From assembly GCA_002633025.1 (NCBI GenBank), contig NMRB01002236.1, positions 44,659-108,658 of the forward strand: 64,000 nucleotides of DNA. The letters run 5' to 3'. Made by a program: the position numbers and the translations under genes. Of the stretch, positions 11,401-23,400 are shown piece after piece; position 1 is the stretch's first letter, and every line of letters begins with the position of its first letter. The notes beneath the pieces were generated by a model, which made no database searches, was not told the DNA's origin, and saw only the letters and a list, made by a program, of their open reading frames with translations. The DNA comes from Notospermus geniculatus (Eukaryota > Nemertea > Pilidiophora > Heteronemertea > Lineidae).

Positions 11401-14400
11401 TGAACACCGTGGAAGACGATATTTCGGGAATGTTCACCAAGGAATGTCAAGATATCTGACACCGAGGCTTCAAATGGAAGACCTCGTAGCCGGATGCAGT
11501 CTCTTGCATTTCCACATATAATGGCCTGCTGCGGTGCAATCTGCGGGAAGATCTGAGGAATCTGGCTGATCAGAGGTTGGGAACCGTTTGTGTCACTTTG
11601 GCTGGTACCCTCTGCAGTGTTGTTGAGCACCTGAAATTAAAAAAAAAAGTTGATTAGACATCGCTGAGAATGGGTACGAAAGCGTCGAGGAACGTGCCGC
11701 AACAGCAAGTGAATTGGGGGGGGGGGGGGNTCAACTTCATTTCCAGGACCTATTTCTGGAGATGGTTGCTACCACAAATGTCCCTGATTCCAGTGCGTCT
11801 TTTAGCATATCATGTAAGGGAGTTATGGTTGATCTTGAATTTTTAAATTTCAACTTCGTATCTACGAAGTGAAAACGAAAGATAAATTTCAAAGTTTAAT
11901 AGACACCGTAACTCTATCGGCCTAACGTCATACGCTAAAAGACGCTCTTACAGCAGGCGATATTTGTGGTACCAACCATCTCCTGAAATACATTACGTCA
12001 TGGAAATGAAGTCCAATTTCGTATTTCGTACTTCGTGTTTTGTCAGATTTGCGAAATCGCGCTAGTGGCCTATCTACCAACGCGAACGAGTGTCTTGGCC
12101 GTCACTCTAACAAAGGGTATCTTCCTCTGAATATACGGTAGTAGAATTAAAGTAGTTGGCGACTTTTTGATAAGTTGCACGAATTTTACCTGTTGCACCT
12201 CTGCCGTCGTGCTCTTAAAAAGCTCTATGTATCTGGTTCCGATGCACTGCTTGTGTTTCATCAGAGCCTTGTTGGCTTCCTCTTCGTTCGGGAACAGCAC
12301 GAACGCGTCTCCAGTGCTCCTCCCGTCCGGGTGACGCACGAACAGGACACCCTCCTCCCCGTCAAGAACATCGCACAAGATTTCACCAGTCAGGAAGAAG
12401 TTTAACTGTCAAAAAATAAGAAAGAGAAAACATTGGAACGACCGTCACCAAGGCAACCAAAGCACGCATTGATACATACTTAACCTGTTACTACACATGT
12501 ATTTGGTTCCGCATCCTTTGCAATACGTATCCCTGCACCCAACTTCCGGTACCCGGTACCCTCTCTGGACTATTTCCAAATCCGCCTTCCGGCAAATGGA
12601 GTTTTTTCAAGCCACCGGAACCTACAAACTCAGGTTTAAGAAAGTAACCCGGGATCAGGGTTGGGACACGAGGAAATATTCCGTCTCCATACAAAGGGAC
12701 CACTCTCACCACCGCTCGCTGTAGACTTTCTCCAGGAATGGGAAGGAACCACAATTTTTTTCCCTTGTAGCATCTCAAAAATCACAGCAAAGAAAATGAG
12801 AACCCCTGAGCACTAAATAGGTCACAAAGTCACGTGTCCATTGGAACTGAGGTCTGCGCATGTGCTACTCTGTGGAGCTGCAGCTGATAGGCTGAATATC
12901 GATCATCTTATGCAGAACGTCGTTGCTGATTGGCTACTTTATCATCGTTTATGAAACGGCGTAGCTTATTGGCTGGCATATTTCTCGTCTGTTGCAAAAT
13001 GGCAGAATAGTCGCCGGATGTGAATTGGCCAATTAGAAGCCGAGAGAAGAGAAACTCCGTCCAAATCTTGAAGGGAAAATGAAGGAAGCCGCAGCGCAGC
13101 GAATTGTTATAAATGTACTTATTCAAGAAGGTGTTATTGACCTCTAGGAGGCTGAGAAGCAATTTGCCCTGCACTTGTTATGATACACAATAAAACCTTA
13201 GCCAGATACACCGTACGATTGCCTAAACCCGACTACAAGACGACGCCCTTCGCGTCCCCTTCGCCGAAGTGTAAATGTCAAAAAAGCAAAGACCGCAATG
13301 AAACAACAATAGTCCTTTAGTACGATGAGTATAGCAGTAGTAGAGTGGTATATATATATAGTTGTGTACACAAAACTTCAACCATAGAGAAAAACGTAGA
13401 GATATAATATGGAATATGGATTAATATGATGAAACTATACATTGAAGGACCGAAACCTGTGTCTCCCTCGGCTCTCTAAACATTTAAACAACACTATAGC
13501 AGGCTATGCTATTTAAGGTGCGGTTAATAGGGGCAAACTGACGCAAACCTTTAAGAGGAGAAAAACCAATTTGCCAAAATTAGCTGTTATGTGATATACG
13601 GAACTCAGAACACCATCCTAGACCATACCCTGTAAACCGGTCGTTCGATCACCATCCCGACTCGACTTAGGAATCTCGCACCCAGATTTTAAGACATACT
13701 TGTGTAACATACACTGGTGGACAGAAATATTAGGACACTTTCCAAATTCTAAGTCATTTTCCTCTTTTGCCTTCCTTTTGTCTCTAACCTTGGTTATTTT
13801 TGTTATTAATCAGAACATTTTTACCTTGGCAAGTGAGTTATATAATCCCATGAGGTTACCCATGCCAAAGGCTATTGACATGGGGTTGCTGATATATGAA
13901 TAAGAAAGACAATCATGATGTGCTTTGTCCATTCCTGTCATCTCCAATAGCTTTAGCCTTTGAATTTGAGAGGTTTGAATGGCATTCATCATAATTATCT
14001 TTCTTATTCATATATTAGCAACCCCTTGTCAATAACCTTTGGCATAGACAATCTCATCGGATTATATAACCCACTTGCCAAGGCAAAAATGCTCTCATCA
14101 ATACGAAAAATAATGTATCGTTGTATGTATCGTTGGAAGCTTCATAACCCTTTAAGGGTCTTAAGCTTATACTATGGTATGGAGTCCACGACAGGCTACT
14201 GTCCACCTGTGTGGGGTCTTTTACTTGCCCTGGCATAGACACTCAGGTACAAGGGACCACGGCTTTCAGTCTCATCCGACAGACCCTAAATTGGTTCACA
14301 ACTTTTTTTCACAACTTGTATGTGTCCTGGCCGGGGATCGAACCCACGCACCGACCCTGTTAGAATTGAAAGTCAAGCGTGTTAGACCACTCGACCACCG

Positions 14401-17400
14401 GACCAGGACAAAATTTGTGGTTAGAGACAAAACGAAGGGAAAAGAGGAAAATGGTTTAGAGTTTTGAAAGTGTCCTAATATTTCTGTCCACCAGTGTATA
14501 AAGATGTCTAGTCGACTAATAAGGACACCAGGTTGACCTCGGCTCTCAGTCTCACACCATGGTCTCTTCTTGCGTATATGACCGAGGTATGTTGGCCTGG
14601 GGACGAGAATAGGTCGAGTTTTGTATGGTGACGAGCGCCCTCTATTACCAAGTATTGGAAAGGTCCCCTCCCACACTCTGTCACTTACCCGTCTCTCAGT
14701 TTACTTTCATGTGTTCCAGAAAATATTACCTGGCTGAAATAACAGCATAGCTGTGAGGCATACAGCTTGAAACCTTACCCATGGCCCTCTTCGCCCACCC
14801 CGACCCCCTGGGAGACAGGAATAGGATCGCAGCAGCCAGCCCCCCTCCCCCCAACCTACCCAACCTACCCACCCACCCACCCACCCACCCACCCACTACA
14901 CACATGCGCACTTCATGTTCATATCACCATCACACTAAAGAATGATGTAGAAATGAAACCTAGCGATGGATATGCTCTAACGTAATGAAACTTAATGATA
15001 ATACGGAGGTTTAGAAATCCAACGATAAACGTAAACGTTGACGACAACGTTATTTTTGTACCGAAAATGCTATATAAAATCTGGTTAATGTGTAGTATGA
15101 AAAATAACGTTGTCGTAAAGTTTACGTTTATCGTTTGATTTCTAAACCTCCCTTTTGTTTCATGCAGAACTGATAAAAACAGAAAGAGCAACTGAAACTC
15201 TTGTCCGATGTGACTTTTTTGACCATTCATCGTACCCCATCCGCAATAGCGCAGTGGGCAAGAAATTGGGCCGATGGCCCAAATGTGATCTTATCCGATT
15301 ACGGAGAAGTTGGTCGTAGGGGTTTCTTAAAGGGAGTTAACCACGGCAGTCAAAAATGCATAAGAATAATTTCGCGGCCCACGAAATTCACAATTTCAAA
15401 ATTATGAACTTTCGTATTTTAGCGGATTACATCCCTAGAAAGCCAAGATCTGCAGTTCACCGTAGCAAAGCCACAACAGTTGTGGGAGTATGCTCTTAAT
15501 AGGCAATAAATTCCCGATGCGACTACTGTAATTGATTCAAGATGGCGGCGTTTGATTCTCTTTTCAGACACCTTGACTGGCACGACCAGTTTGCCACAGT
15601 ATGCATGAGGTGACTCTTTCTCCCTCCCCACCTTGGTAAGACTGGTGTCCTGTCCAACCTATATATAGCCAGTGGTAACACCGAGGCTGGACTGATACTA
15701 TATCGAAACAAAAATGGCCGCCATACTTTCATCACTTGAGAAGTTCAACGTGCAGTTATAGCGTAACTAGCCCTTCATCAGGTAAGGTAACATGCTTCAA
15801 CTCATTCTTTTATGTGCAGCAACACTCACAATGCCTAAATTGGTAACTTAGACCATTCAAATAGATAGATTTGAACTGTCTTGTCGAGCATGCATATACG
15901 ACGTTGCCTAAAGGTCAAAGGTTACGTCGGCGGTCGCGCGATACAAAACCTAACGCATACTGTTTGGCTTTAAAAGAGCCCCTAAATAATCATTAACAAT
16001 TATTCCATGCCCCATTTTAACTGGGATTTAGGGACTTTAACATCTTTACATGTACGTATATTCCAAGGTTTCGCCCATCAACGCAACATGACCGTCAATT
16101 TGGCTCAAACCTGCATTTGAATCATTTGGCAACAAGACACTAAATCGATGTTTTCTCTACCGTTTTCTTAACCTAACCCTGGTCAAAGAAATAAACTGTA
16201 ACTTCTAAGAAAATGTCAAAGGAGTGAGAATTGGGGAAATTCACATTTAAAACAAATCTATAAAAATGTAAATCAAATAATTATAATCCGAACTACATGT
16301 TGGTAAACTTGAATAGAATTTGTCAAAAATATATATCGATTTGAAAACCTACCACTTGTTCTGCTGTGGCAGTGTATGGCAGTCCGCGCATGCGCACGAT
16401 GGTCTGATCATGGCAGTTGTTCCGGGACAGAAATGCTTGGGCTTCAGAGTTGTTTCCTGGAAAGAAGGAGTTTTTTTTCAAGGAAGGATTTCAAATTCTG
16501 ATAGACGCTATAAGGTTTTTACAGGTTTCAACAGATTCCACCGTTGCTGCAAAGATGTTATGTGATATCTATTGTATTGACTGGTGAAAAATCCTGTTTA
16601 ATCAGCTCAATAGGGAGGTTTAGAAATCAAACGATAAACGTAAACTTTACGACAACGTTATTTTTCATACACATTAACCAGATTTTATATTGCATTTTGG
16701 TTACAAAAACAACGTTGTCGTTAACGTTAACGTTTATCGTTTGATTTCTAAACTTCCCTACTGTTTCCCGATGAGCCAATAGCGAGAGGTGTTTTCTATA
16801 GCACGTATACAACTCTCCAATCAGAAACAAGAAATCCTGTTTCACCGATGTTCTTGTCTCGGCTGAGCCAATTACAATTGGTGTTTCTAGAGACGCCGAT
16901 CCTGTCAATGAAATATTGTCTGCCTACCTCCAGCAACGTTGACGAAATCTTTTCCGGAGGCTTTGTAGACTTCAATGTATCTCTGCTTCAGATGATGTTT
17001 GTGTTTTCTCAGGGCAAGGTCACGGTGCTCCTTAGAATCGAATCTGATCAGCGCCTCACCGTTACGTCGGCCTTGTTTGCTCAGGCATAGAGCTACACCA
17101 CCCCTACGACGAAACAACACAACAGATGTAGTAGTGGTAAAAAGGATAGTTCAAGACTCTCTCGGAAATAGCTCGTGAATCGACTCAGCTCATTTCTTTC
17201 GTTTTTTAGCGCCAGCTTTTCGCAACAAAAAAGATACGTCCATCGTAATCAGAGAAGAAGCCATCAAAGTATCATTTTTTCTGTTTGATAATTCTGTTCT
17301 TGCTAGTGGTAACATGATTATAAGTTGATCTGTACACGACACGGTGACAAAGAAACCCAACAGAAGCCGTCGTCTGCTATTCCTACAGACGCCATCAGTT

Positions 17401-20400
17401 GTTGTTGCTGGTTGCTAATCGGAAGTCGCTAAGAATATCATGATTTCATTCGTTCAGTATACCTGAGACCATCCTGTAATAGGATCTAATGCCCCTCGAT
17501 ATGTGATGTCCCCAACAATACATTTACGGATTAAGCGGCACCATGAATAGAACTCCAGAGAGACCACCGTTTTGAGGCCAGGGACCTTATTCACCAAGCT
17601 CCCGTAACTTACGGGAGTACGCAAACTATTGTCCTTTTGCGGACAACATATTGTTCACTATCAGCCTGACAAAGGATTTACGTACCCTTAAAGTTACGGG
17701 TGCTTTGTGAATAAGGTCCCAGTTCACTTGCTTTTTGTACCGTGAAAAGGCCATGCGACGTTTACCATCCTTCCCTTTTAATCGTACAAAAGGTAAGTGA
17801 ACTGGGGTCATATTTATGAAGCCTTCGCAACTTTGCGTTCACGCAAATCTATTGTTTGGCTGCACATGCCATTGTTCACTGACTGCCTTACAATATATTT
17901 GCGTGAACGCAAAGTTGCGAAGGCTTTATAAATATGGCCTCTGGCCTCGAACCGACTCCGTGTATATAGGGCTACAGTATAAAGGGACACTTTGCATAAA
18001 GCCAGTTTGCTGCTTGCAACCGTTGGCGAATCATTGTTTGAGTAGCTACATAAATGGTTTACTTCATATTTTTTGACTTAGCGGTGCCTGGAGAGAATGG
18101 ATTGATGTTAGAGACCTACATCACACACTGCTTAAGCCTAGGTCACAAATGCACCGGGCCCCGTACGATTTTCCCCACCCAGCGGCTTGCTGCGGATTTT
18201 AGAGACTGAAACTCGGATATAAGATGAATCATACCGAAATCGCCTTAATAGATAGGCGGAAAGTAGGCTGGATCAAACTGGGCACCGTAGAAATTGGCCA
18301 AAATATCTGTTTTTACTCGCCGTACGGGCCCCGGAGTGGATATGTGACTGGGGCTTTAGGTTGCTACTACATGTACATCTGCATGTACATTACAGCCAGA
18401 AAATTCTATTATTTTCAGACTCTCATAACATTTTGAAAATGGGTTGCTTTTTTGGTGGACATACTGTATTGTCATGTTTGTATCCTGTGATATTTTCCCC
18501 ATCCATTTCTTTTTGACAATAAGTTGTATGTATAGCCTGCGCTACCTCACGGCAAATAAAGACTGTTTGATCAGCGGTTTCCATGGTGGGCAATATCGCC
18601 GGCTTTTCTATCGGCTCCCGAGACAAAGGGATATTTCCTATATAAAAATGACGAACAATGATGTATGCACAGCTTGTTGCATATGTCGAATATGAATCAC
18701 CACTGTTCCATAATATGTAGATGACTCTTCTATCGATTTTACTTCTCGCTTGTGCAACAGGTGTGCACACAATTCCATTTCAAGTTAACCCATTAGAACC
18801 AGCGGATTTTTAAAAAAGTTCCATCTGTAACCCGCAGGATGTTTTCCGCACGACAAATTTACATTTAGTAAAAGTTTAGTTTACACCTCTTTGGCTAGAG
18901 GGCAGGCTATGTAAGTGATGGCCCGCAGCCGGTGGATTGGGGCGTTTTGGGTTATGGCAGGTCGGGCGGGTTGCGGCGTTATTGGTCCTGAAGGGTTAAA
19001 GGGACAGGTATTGCCACTTTTTGTCGACAGCCGGCGTTACCGGCGGTGATTGCGTCATTCTCCAATACACAAAAAACTGTAGTTTTTCCTTTCGCCCCAG
19101 TGCTGGAGAATGTATGATGCATAGGCCTACGTGACCAAGATTTCAGAACTGTATTACCCCTGATCACTGAGAACTTCAACTTTTTCTTTAAAATGTGATG
19201 AAAGTGTCCTGTTTTTCATGCAAAATACTAATTAGGAACGAGAGTTACTCTACATGGGGCGAGGTTGATAAGCGGCAGTTTAACGTTGTCAATAGAGTCT
19301 CCCTCAACGCGGGTATGTTTAGCACAGGACAGGGAAGGAATACTGAATGAATGCGTTGATCGTAAACTACTGAGTACGACTCTCGAAAATACTGGAATGA
19401 TACGCCATACTGCTGCTGTGACACACCGATGAGACCTTTGGGTAGCATGCCACTTTGAAAAACGTTGAAACGTTGAAAACACTTTCGTCACTGGAGGAAT
19501 CTGAGTTGTGATCCTTGGGAAAACGGAAAAAGCTATGCACTTGCAAATTGCAGGGATTATTTGTTGTGCTGTATACAGAATAATCGCTGCAATTTGCAGC
19601 TTCATAGCTTTCTCCATTTTCTCAAGGATCACAACTCAGTTTCCTCAAGTGACGAAAATGAACAGCCCCTTTGTATATCGAGACATTTTCCGCGCACTGA
19701 ATTCTCAGAGTCGAATATTATACAAATTCGTGATTAAGTCAAAGGTTTGGGAGTTGATATTTTATATGATTTCCAGTTTGTACAGAGGTCCTAAACACAT
19801 CTGATGACAAAATTGATTCGACACACGAGACAAAATCGATTGCCTAGCTCATGACAATTTTCAGAATCCGCAAAAATGTTGGGGTGAGTAGTTCAGGATT
19901 TCATCACACACGGCGACACTTGTCGACAACGTACCGTCGGAGACGATATATAATATACATGAAACATGGTACATGTATATTGTTGTACTCCCATGGTTGG
20001 GCGTTTGTTGGTACTGCCCACAAATAGGGAGGTTTCGCAAATCTGACGAAAAACGAAGTACGAAAGACGAAATTGGACTTCATTTCCATGACGTACAGTA
20101 CGTTGCACAATTGACCTCCCTTCCGCGGCGCGCACCACCCGCGTACCACATGCAGCGTCATTCTCGTACCATCCTCGTATCTTCCTAGGACGTGGCGCGG
20201 CGTCATGGAAGGCATGCAGTGAAGACGTAACGTCATTCACCCGACGTCACGCAACAGAGACGCGTGACGTACCCGTACCATCCGCGATTAACTGAAGGTT
20301 ACCTTCCGCGCCACGTCCGAGGAAGGTACGCGGATTCTGGGAGGTCAATTGTGCAACGTACTGTAATGCAGGGCCTATGGTTGGTACCAAAATATCGCCT

Positions 20401-23400
20401 GCTGCAAGAGCGTCTTTTAGCGTATGACGGACGTTAGACCGATAGAGTTACGGTGATCTTTCGTTTCCACTTCGTAGATAGGAAGTGGAAATTTAAAAAT
20501 TCAAGATGCACCATTAACTCTCTCGGTCTTACATGACATGCTAAAATACGCACTGGCAGCAGGGACATTTGTGGCACCAATAACCATCTCCAGAAATACA
20601 TTAGGTCCTGGTAATGAAGTTGAATTTCGTACTTCCTGTTTCGTCAGATTTTGGAAACCTCACCAATACCGTAGTTTTCATGACAGAGAAGACTCCTTGC
20701 CCCGCGGCAGCCGTAAATTAAAAGCGAACACCTGACCGTTTCACCGACAGGCTGCGTTTAACACAAACGGCTAACAGTTTTAAAACGTAACCATATTCAA
20801 TTCACCGTTAATTAAATTGATAAATATTTTGTTGTAACCTGTGAAAGTTTTATGAGGGTGCAATTCATTTATTGAAGAGACTAATAAATATTTTCATTGG
20901 ATACCCATCATCAAGTATGGGAAGTAAACGACAGTAATTAAGCTGGTACATGTAGTTTGCATTATATACGGGCGAATACCCAATATTCATTACTAATTAT
21001 TCTGCCTACATGTATATTAACTAAACTGAAGCGCGTATGAGCGCTTTTGTATGAAAATGAGAACAGTGCCTTGTATGCTAGACTATGCAACCAGGGGCAC
21101 CTGTTCTTGTTCAAGAGCTACGGGTGTATGTAAATTTCAACAGATAAGGGCGGATGAAAATGGCGCAGTGGAATTGCAAATTTTCTTGTGTGTCATATCG
21201 GGGATGTAAATCATAGTTTAATGAAAGATAGCCTACCCTACGGCGAGAATACAGAAGCAAATCCCCGGTATCGCAGTGATGTGAGCAAAGAAAATCACCT
21301 TTTATCAATTGTTATATCATTTTTTGCAGGATTTTTGGTCAATGTGGACCAAACATGTTCGATACTTTCGCTTTGTCACCCAGCGCAGGGCCGTATGCAC
21401 CAACGAAGATAAATTAGCTGTTATGTGATATACGGAACTCAGAACACCATCCTAGACCATACCCTGTAAACCGGTCGTTCGATCACCATCCCGACTCGAC
21501 TTAGGAATCTCGCACCCAGATTTTAAGACATACTTGTGTAACATACACTGGTGGACAGAAATATTAGGACACTTTCCAAATTCTAAGTCATTTTCCTCTT
21601 TTGCCTTCCTTTTGTCTCTAACCTTGGTTATTTTTGTTATTAATCAGAACATTTTTACCTTGGCAAGTGAGTTATATAATCCCATGAGGTTACCCATGCC
21701 AAAGGCTATTGACATGGGGTTGCTGATATATGAATAAGAAAGACAATCATGATGTGCTTTGTCCATTCCTGTCATCTCCAATAGCTTTAGCCTTTGAATT
21801 TGAGAGGTTTGAATGGCATTCATCATAATTATCTTTCTTATTCATATATTAGCAACCCCTTGTCAATAACCTTTGGCATAGACAATCTCATCGGATTATA
21901 TAACCCACTTGCCAAGGCAAAAATGCTCTCATCAATACGAAAAATAATGTATCGTTGTATGTATCGTTGGAAGCTTCATAACCCTTTAAGGGTCTTAAGC
22001 TTATACTATGGTATGGAGTCCACGACAGGCTACTGTCCACCTGTGTGGGGTCTTTTACTTGCCCTGGCATAGACACTCAGGTACAAGGGACCACGGCTTT
22101 CAGTCTCATCCGACAGACCCTAAATTGGTTCACAACTTTTTTTCACAACTTGTATGTGTCCTGGCCGGGGATCGAACCCACGCACCGACCCTGTTAGAAT
22201 TGAAAGTCAAGCGTGTTAGACCACTCGACCACCGGACCAGGACAAAATTTGTGGTTAGAGACAAAACGAAGGGAAAAGAGGAAAATGGTTTAGAGTTTTG
22301 AAAGTGTCCTAATATTTCTGTCCACCAGTGTATAAAGATGTCTAGTCGACTAATAAGGACACCAGGTTGACCTCGGCTCTCAGTCTCACACCATGGTCTC
22401 TTCTTGCGTATATGACCGAGGTATGTTGGCCTGGGGACGAGAATAGGTCGAGTTTTGTATGGTGACGAGCGCCCTCTATTACCAAGTATTGGAAAGGTCC
22501 CCTCCCACACTCTGTCACTTAAACCCACCCACTACACACATGCGCACTTCATGTTCATATCACCATCACACTAAAGAATGATGTAGAAATGAAACCTAAC
22601 GATGGATATGCTCTAACGTAATGAAACTTAATGATAATACGGAGGTTAAGAAATCCAACGATAAACGTAAACGTTGACGACAACGTTATTTTTGTACCGA
22701 AAATGCAATATAAAATCTGGTTAATGTGTAGTATGAAAAATAACGTTGTCGTAAAGTTTACGTTTATCGTTGGATTTCTAAACCTCCCTTTTGTTTCATG
22801 CAGAACTGATAAAAACAGAAAGAGCGACTGAAACTCTTGTCCGATCTGACTTTTTTTTTACCATTCATCATACCCCATCCGCAATAGCGCCTTGGGCAAG
22901 AAATTGGGCCGATGGCCCAAATGTGATCTTATCCAATTACGGAGAAGTTGGTCGTAGGGGTTTCTTAAAGGGAGTTAATCACGGCAGTCAAAAATGGCAT
23001 AAGAATAATTCCGCGGCCGACGAAATTCACAATTTCAAAATTACGAAATTTCGTATTTTAGCGGATTACATCCCCAGAAAGCCAAAATCTTCAGCTGACC
23101 TTAGCAAAGCCACAGCAATATCCTTTTTTTTAGTAGGCAATAAATTCCCGATGCGAGTACTGTAATAGATTCAAGATGGCGGCGTTTGATTCTCTTTTCA
23201 GACACCTTGACTGGCACGACCAGTTTGCCACAGTATGCATGAGGTGACTCTTTCTCCCTCCCCACCTTGGTAAGACTGGTGTCCTGTCCAACTTATATAT
23301 AGCCAATGGTAACACCGAGGCTGGACTGATACTATATCGAAACAAAAATGGCCGCCATACTTTCATCACTTGAGAAGTTCAACGTGCTGTTATAGCGTGA

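Larger units (their letters stand above)
13577..21410. repeat. Tandem duplication unit A (7,834 bp)
   Basis: It starts AAATTAGCTG and ends CAACGAAGAT, where unit B begins immediately with the same AAATTAGCTG; there is no N at the join. It carries exon copies A. Against unit B, the stretches 13,577-14,687 and about 17,546-18,690 look identical or nearly so, while the rest differs by a few percent plus indels. It contains a 268-bp foldback (20,096-20,363) and a short MITE (16,614-16,758) that B lacks. Confidence 0.92.

Noticed and set aside
14707-14911. Gly/Trp/Val-rich minus-strand frames
   Set aside because: Product of the GGGT microsatellite.
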